Origin: CAZDYI01 sp964509765 | Lineage (GTDB): Bacteria; Pseudomonadota; Gammaproteobacteria; Tethybacterales; Tethybacteraceae | Direction of reading: 5' to 3' | Length of the DNA: 10,490 nucleotides | Assembly (NCBI GenBank): GCA_964509765.1 | Contig: CAZDYI010000113.1 | Span: 1-10,490 of the forward strand | Part shown: positions 7,096 through 10,490 of the stretch, in pieces | How the letters are laid out: each line of letters begins with the position of its first letter | Position numbering within the stretch: position 1 is the first letter of the stretch | Program-made: the position numbers and the translations under genes | Notes under the pieces: model-generated | Told to the model about the DNA's origin: nothing | The model's input: the letters and a program-made list of their open reading frames with translations, nothing else | The model's database searches: none

Positions 7096-7122
7096 AAAAA
7101 GATATCCCCTTGGAGCTAGGGG
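7096..7122 (-). terminator. Terminator/attenuator-like hairpin in the leader before rimP
   Basis: Read on the minus strand, CCCCT (7122-7118), a 7-nt loop and AGGGG (7110-7106) form a 5-bp stem. It is followed by ATATC and then TTTTT (7100-7096). The hairpin lies 20 nt after the purine nucleoside phosphorylase stop and 63 nt before the rimP ATG, inside a 99-nt gap, the largest intergenic gap in the window. It could end the purine-salvage transcript or act as an attenuator for the rimP operon. The stem is short and the T-run is set 5 nt away, so strength is uncertain. No convincing promoter and no tRNA gene is seen in the gap. Confidence 0.45.
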
Positions 7123-7141
7123 ACGGCAACAGAGGCGGATT

Positions 7142-7972
7142 TTACCCCATTTCTGCCAGGATTCCCGCCAGAACCGGTGCCATGGAGCATGCGATACGCT
7201 TGGTCGCCTCCATCAGCGCGCCGATGTCCATGGCCTCCTGGGTCGGACTGCCGGTCGCGTCGTTCGCAAGGGCCGATAGCCCGAGCACCCTCATTCCGGC
7301 TTGCCTAGCTGCGATAATCTCGTGCACTGTGGACATGCCTACTGCGTCCGCCCCGCATGTTCGCAGCATCCGCCGCTCTGCGGAAGTCTCAAGGGTCGGA
7401 CCGGCAACCGCGGCATAGATACCCTCGCAGACCGGTACCTCCGCCGACTTGCCTGCGAACTCCCGGGCGACGGCGAGGAGCAGCGGGTCGTAGCACGCGG
7501 CCATGTCGGCAAACCGTTGGCCGAATTCCGGGACCTCCGGCCCTGCCGCAGGGTCCTTTCCAGTCATGTTGATGTGGTCCGTGATGAGCATCAACGACGG
7601 GACCTCGAACTCGGGATTGAGCGACCCGGCGCAGTTGGTCGCAAGCAAGGTCTTCGCTCCGAGCATTGCCATGCAGCGTAGTGGGCGCACCACTTCGGCC
7701 GCGCTGTGGCCCTCGTAGGTGTGCGCCCGTCCGTGGAGCACCGCGACTCCCCTGCCGGACGTGGTGCCCAAGACCAAGCGGCCGGGATGGCTTTCCTCAT
7801 CGGGTACAGGAAAACCTGGCACATCGGAAAAGCTGATGGTCTCCTCCGCCCCGAATGATTCCGCCAGGCTATCGAGACCGGTGCCGGTGACGACGACAAC
7901 CTCCGGCTTTAACCCGCACTTTGCCGAGACTGCCTCGGCCGCCTGCCGGACGATCTCCGCCTCAGTCGCCAT
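7142..7972 (-). CDS. Purine nucleoside phosphorylase, trimeric (PNP/MTAP) family
   Basis: A 276-residue enzyme that splits purine nucleosides with phosphate into free base and ribose-1-phosphate. Motifs in order: phosphate loop GTGLD (30-34; a Thr where human PNP has Ser33), SHPGRLVLG (61-69), GRAHTYEG (81-88), ATNCAGSLN (111-119), TDHINMTGKDPAAGP (131-145), YDPLL, GPTLET (191-196), GADAVGMSTVHE (207-218) and SALANDA. E195, M213 and N237 keep the exact spacing of human PNP E201, M219 and N243. The Glu/Asn pair favours 6-oxopurines (inosine, guanosine, possibly methylthioinosine) over adenine nucleosides. L194 replaces the usual Phe200. The ATG lies inside the end of the deaminase gene (11-nt overlap) with no clear Shine-Dalgarno, so translation is probably coupled. 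Family confidence is high; the exact substrate is inferred. Confidence 0.92.
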   Translation of the reverse strand: MATEAEIVRQAAEAVSAKCGLKPEVVVVTGTGLDSLAESFGAEETISFSDVPGFPVPDEESHPGRLVLGTTSGRGVAVLHGRAHTYEGHSAAEVVRPLRCMAMLGAKTLLATNCAGSLNPEFEVPSLMLITDHINMTGKDPAAGPEVPEFGQRFADMAACYDPLLLAVAREFAGKSAEVPVCEGIYAAVAGPTLETSAERRMLRTCGADAVGMSTVHEIIAARQAGMRVLGLSALANDATGSPTQEAMDIGALMEATKRIACSMAPVLAGILAEMG

Positions 7973-9347
7973 TTGCTATCGAGGACTTGATCTCCGGCGC
8001 GAGCTTGCGCACTGATTCAAGAATCCCGTCGAGATCTGCGGTAAGCAACTCACCTTCGCTTACAACCTGTCGACCGCCCACCCAAACCGACTTGACGTCG
8101 GAACTTGATGCCGAGTACGCAAGATGTCCGTAGGTATTGAACAGCGGCTGGGCGTGCGGCACGTCCAGGTCAACGAGGATCATGTCCGCCCTTTTCCCGA
8201 CCTCCAGGCTGCCGATCATGTCCTGCGCGCCGAGAGCCGCGGCTCCCTCTAAGGTCGCCATCGCCACAGCCCGCCTCGCTCCAACTGCTGTCGCATCCTC
8301 TGCCTTCCCCCGGTGCATGATCGCCGCAAGCCTAATCGCCATGAACATGTCGATGTCGTTTCCGGACACCGCGCCGTCGGTCCCGAGCGAGACGCGCACG
8401 CCAAGTTCGAGCATCTCGGGGATGCGTGCGAAGCCCGAGCCGAGCTTGAGGTTCGAGACAGGATTGTGGACGACCATGGTCTTGCTGTCTGCCACCTCAT
8501 TGAGCTCTCCGTCGTCGAGGTGGACAGCATGAGCAAGCAAGGTGCGGGGTCCGAGTATCCCCAGTTCCCCGAGGTGCCCGATGACCTTGCGCCCGTGGGC
8601 GTCGAGCACTGTCTTGTTCTCCTGCACCGTCTCTGCTGCGTGGATGTGGAACAGCAGGCCGGACTCCTGCGCGAGGCCGTGCATCTCCCTGAGGCTGTCC
8701 GGCCCAGCGGTGTAGGCGCCGTGTGCCATAACCACGGGCGTCACCAACTCTTCCGACTCCCAGTCGCCGATGAACTTTCGCGCCTGGGGCAGGCGGTCCT
8801 CCCTGCCGAACCCGTCCATGCCCGGCGGGTCGAATGCGAAGCCGCCTGTGTGGATCCGCGCGCCTAGTTCACATGCCGCCTTCGCGGCAGAGTCCGGGAA
8901 CCAGAACATGTCGAGCACCGTGGTCGTCCCGCCCAGCAGAAGCTCGGCCAGGCCCAGCTTCGCTCCAAGTTCGGTCGTCTCCGGGTTGAGCATCGCGCCT
9001 TCTGCCTTCCACAGGACGCCGAGCCACTCCTCCAGGGGCAGGTCCTCGACCAGCCCGCGAAACAGGCTGTCGGCCAGGTGGCAGTGACAGTTGACCAGCC
9101 CAGGAGCAAGGAGATTGCCCTTGCCGTTGACGGTTTCCTTGGTCTGGAACTCTGGTTTTGCCGCAGCCGGGCCGATCCAGCAGATCAGGCCGTCCTTTAC
9201 GGCGACCGAGGCATTCTCAATGCTTGTGAAGGACTCGTCGCAGACCGCAACCAGGCAGTTCTCGACCAGCAGGTCCGCGCTCTTTCCTGCGTCTCCGGCA
9301 ACGCCTGATGCCGCGAAGTCCTGTTTGTTTTTGTTTTCTTTATTCAA
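7962..9347 (-). CDS. Amidohydrolase-family (COG0402) nucleoside deaminase, MTA/SAH/adenosine-deaminase-like
   Basis: A 461-residue TIM-barrel metal-dependent hydrolase. Likely metal ligands are H88 and H90 (NCHCH), H236 (HIHAAET), H273 (LAHAVHL) and D324 (SLGTDGAVSGND). E239, three residues after H236, is the probable catalytic glutamate. The 51-residue spacing from H273 to D324 equals that between H228 and D279 in the Thermotoga MTA/SAH deaminase as I recall it. The C-terminal GSLEVGKRADMILVDLD is the usual COG0402 strand. Deamination of adenosine, methylthioadenosine or S-adenosylhomocysteine would feed the overlapping phosphorylase gene. Guanine, 8-oxoguanine or cytosine-type deaminases are alternatives. 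Translation starts at TTG (9347), since no ATG, GTG or other TTG occurs in frame in the first 47 codons. This gives an A-rich, low-complexity leader (NKENKNKQ) about 24 residues longer than the family core. No convincing Shine-Dalgarno is seen. Confidence 0.85.
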   Translation of the reverse strand: MNKENKNKQDFAASGVAGDAGKSADLLVENCLVAVCDESFTSIENASVAVKDGLICWIGPAAAKPEFQTKETVNGKGNLLAPGLVNCHCHLADSLFRGLVEDLPLEEWLGVLWKAEGAMLNPETTELGAKLGLAELLLGGTTTVLDMFWFPDSAAKAACELGARIHTGGFAFDPPGMDGFGREDRLPQARKFIGDWESEELVTPVVMAHGAYTAGPDSLREMHGLAQESGLLFHIHAAETVQENKTVLDAHGRKVIGHLGELGILGPRTLLAHAVHLDDGELNEVADSKTMVVHNPVSNLKLGSGFARIPEMLELGVRVSLGTDGAVSGNDIDMFMAIRLAAIMHRGKAEDATAVGARRAVAMATLEGAAALGAQDMIGSLEVGKRADMILVDLDVPHAQPLFNTYGHLAYSASSSDVKSVWVGGRQVVSEGELLTADLDGILESVRKLAPEIKSSIANGD

Positions 9348-9350
9348 TCT

Positions 9351-9381
9351 GTTACACAGATGTCCTGACAGTTTAGGTCAA
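9351..9381 (-). promoter_or_regulatory. Weak candidate promoter before the deaminase gene
   Basis: On the minus strand TTGACC (9381-9376) resembles a -35 box and TGTAAC (9356-9351) a -10 box, with a long 19-nt spacer, in the only clearly A/T-rich patch of the window. The predicted start of transcription would fall at or just after the TTG start codon. That implies either a leaderless message, a later CTG start, or that the promoter is spurious. The gene could instead be transcribed from the upstream glycosyltransferase gene, 30 nt away. Confidence 0.2.
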
Positions 9382-10490
9382 ATGTCTGTACGGTGAAGGG
9401 ACAGCCTGGTGAACGGGTCGTCGCCGACCCTCATGCCGCTCCAAACAGACGGCTCCTCGCGCTCATGGTGGGCGTAGGTCAGGAGCCACCCGCAGTCATC
9501 TTCGCCGGAGAACTCCACCCCCGACAGGTAGGCGATCTGGGCGACCAGGCCGATGCCGACCCCCTCGTGGCTGACGCATCCGTAGTCGGCCGGAAGCGCC
9601 TCGCTGATCGACGAGGCCACCGGGCCGTAGTCCTTCGCCCGGTCCACCTCGGGCATCCAAAGCAGGGTGAACATCAGCCACGACATGGTTATCCCCGCCA
9701 TCCAGTTGATCACCGCGCGCTCCGTGGAGCGGCCGATGCGCAGCATCAGCGCGATCCACGCGACCGATGCGACTGCGGCGAAGAAGACCGGCAGGCCCGA
9801 GGCGCCCTCCCTCACCCCGAGGCCCTCGAGCCACTCCACCATGCCGGCCGGCCAGCCGGCGTTGACCGCAACCCACGACAGCCAGAAGAAGCCGATCATT
9901 CCCCCGCCGATCACGACGAACGCAAAGCGGTCGTGGATCTTCGCCACCTCGCGGGTGAGGTCCTGCATGCCGGCGACAGACATGTATGCCGCGGCGGGCA
10001 AAAGCAGGATCGAGACGCTGTCGCGGTCGCTGCCGGAAAGCACCAAGGCGGCAAAGCCCGCGGCCAGCGCGATGAGCCCGTCGGGGACCTCGGTTCCGTG
10101 GCGGCCGCCGTGGCGCCACCTGATGAACGACATCGCCGCGAACGGCAGGGCCGGCCAGGTCACCCAGGCCGCGGACAGGATCACCTTGCGGGCGCTAGAA
10201 GCAAGGGCGGCCGGCGAAAGGTCGGCGAAGGTCTTCGATGCCGCGGCCGACAGCGCGGCGTCCGACGTTCCGCGCAGCGCCGCAACCCACGCTGCAACGC
10301 CGAGCGCCGCCAAAGCCAGCGCGACAAGCACGCCGCGGCTGCTCCAGCCCGGCAGGCCCGCGCGTAGCCTGCCCATCGGAAGCAGCAGCAGGGCGAGGAC
10401 GTACCACGCCGCGACGGCGCCCACGCACCAGAACAGCAGCGCGCAGGCTAGGCCGATAGCAAGCCCGCCGGTGACAGCGTCGTCGCGCAT
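9378..10490 (-). CDS. ArnT/PMT-like membrane glycosyltransferase, C-terminal portion (5' end outside window)
   Basis: A 370-residue reading frame open to the right edge, with ATG as the last three bases. This Met may be internal. About seven or eight hydrophobic segments are visible (roughly 8-37, 52-72, 102-123, 137-152, 158-175, 189-210, 232-252, 261-279), then a soluble C-terminal domain of about 90 residues. The layout resembles the C-terminal two thirds of betaproteobacterial GT39/GT83 proteins related to ArnT and protein O-mannosyltransferases. Such enzymes move a sugar from a polyprenyl phosphate carrier to lipid A or protein in the periplasm. Points of likeness are WPALPFA (112-118), SGSDRDSVSILLLPAAAY and LLWMPEVDRAKDYGPVA before a soluble end with a GCVSHEGVGIG-like strand. 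The N-terminal catalytic loop with its acidic residue, expected upstream, is not in the window. Function is inferred from general resemblance only. The stop is 30 nt before the deaminase TTG and in the same frame. Confidence 0.6.
   Translation of the reverse strand: MRDDAVTGGLAIGLACALLFWCVGAVAAWYVLALLLLPMGRLRAGLPGWSSRGVLVALALAALGVAAWVAALRGTSDAALSAAASKTFADLSPAALASSARKVILSAAWVTWPALPFAAMSFIRWRHGGRHGTEVPDGLIALAAGFAALVLSGSDRDSVSILLLPAAAYMSVAGMQDLTREVAKIHDRFAFVVIGGGMIGFFWLSWVAVNAGWPAGMVEWLEGLGVREGASGLPVFFAAVASVAWIALMLRIGRSTERAVINWMAGITMSWLMFTLLWMPEVDRAKDYGPVASSISEALPADYGCVSHEGVGIGLVAQIAYLSGVEFSGEDDCGWLLTYAHHEREEPSVWSGMRVGDDPFTRLSLHRTDI

Noticed and set aside
653..7106. Recurring GATATC hexamers (for example near 653, 2629, 3275, 4228, 7101) as a possible repeat or site family
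   Set aside because: Most fall where Ile-Ser or similar pairs are coded as ATA-TCN, with no fixed spacing or shared flanks. Codon use explains them.
6578..7129. Longer RimP starting at TTG 7129
   Set aside because: The extra 29 residues do not resemble RimP and are coded by the leader hairpin. The ATG at 7042 matches the family start.
7043..7141. A tRNA gene (such as the initiator tRNA found before rimP in some gammaproteobacteria)
   Set aside because: The gap is 99 nt and shows no acceptor stem, T-loop GTTCRA or cloverleaf pattern.
9348..9381. Selenocysteine insertion at the in-frame TGA between the glycosyltransferase and deaminase
   Set aside because: The weak GACATTT/AAACTGTC stem includes the TGA rather than following it as a bacterial SECIS would. 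The glycosyltransferase end matches a natural C-terminus, so fusion has no clear purpose.

Overview
The window is a stretch of G+C-rich bacterial DNA that looks proteobacterial. The NusA homologue has the two C-terminal acidic-repeat domains seen in beta- and gammaproteobacteria. The RimP core resembles theirs, and the partial gene at the left edge ends like a proteobacterial PNPase. I cannot place the organism more precisely; several proteins (IF-2, RbfA, NusA N-terminus) look divergent, which may mean an uncultured lineage.

Layout, left to right. At 2-139 (+) is the 3' end of an S1-domain gene, most likely pnp. It converges on a long minus-strand block, and a nested G+C-rich hairpin at 133-179 lies between the two and contains both stop codons. 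The minus-strand block, read from right to left in the direction of transcription, starts with the C-terminal part of an ArnT/PMT-like membrane glycosyltransferase (10490-9378, 5' end outside the window). Next come a COG0402-type amidohydrolase/nucleoside deaminase (9347-7962) and a trimeric-type purine nucleoside phosphorylase (7972-7142), which overlap by 11 nt. A 99-nt leader with a terminator-like hairpin follows. Then comes the conserved translation/transcription operon rimP-nusA-infB-rbfA-truB. It ends with an added FAD/NAD(P)-dependent oxidoreductase of the kind often fused to or found with SelD.

The translation operon is very tightly packed: ATGA overlaps at rimP/nusA and nusA/infB, a 13-nt gap at infB/rbfA, a 16-nt overlap at rbfA/truB and a 1-nt TGATG overlap at truB/oxidoreductase. 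This implies one transcript and translational coupling. NusA acts in transcription elongation, termination and antitermination, IF-2 in initiation, RimP and RbfA in 30S maturation, and TruB makes tRNA pseudouridine-55. The deaminase/phosphorylase pair would catalyse consecutive steps of purine nucleoside salvage (deaminate adenosine or methylthioadenosine, then phosphorolyse the 6-oxopurine nucleoside).

I see no mobile elements, CRISPR arrays, tRNA or rRNA genes, and no clearly novel multi-gene system. The points most worth a second look are the oxidoreductase coupled to truB, the convergent position of pnp, the overlapping deaminase-phosphorylase pair, and the two terminator-like structures.
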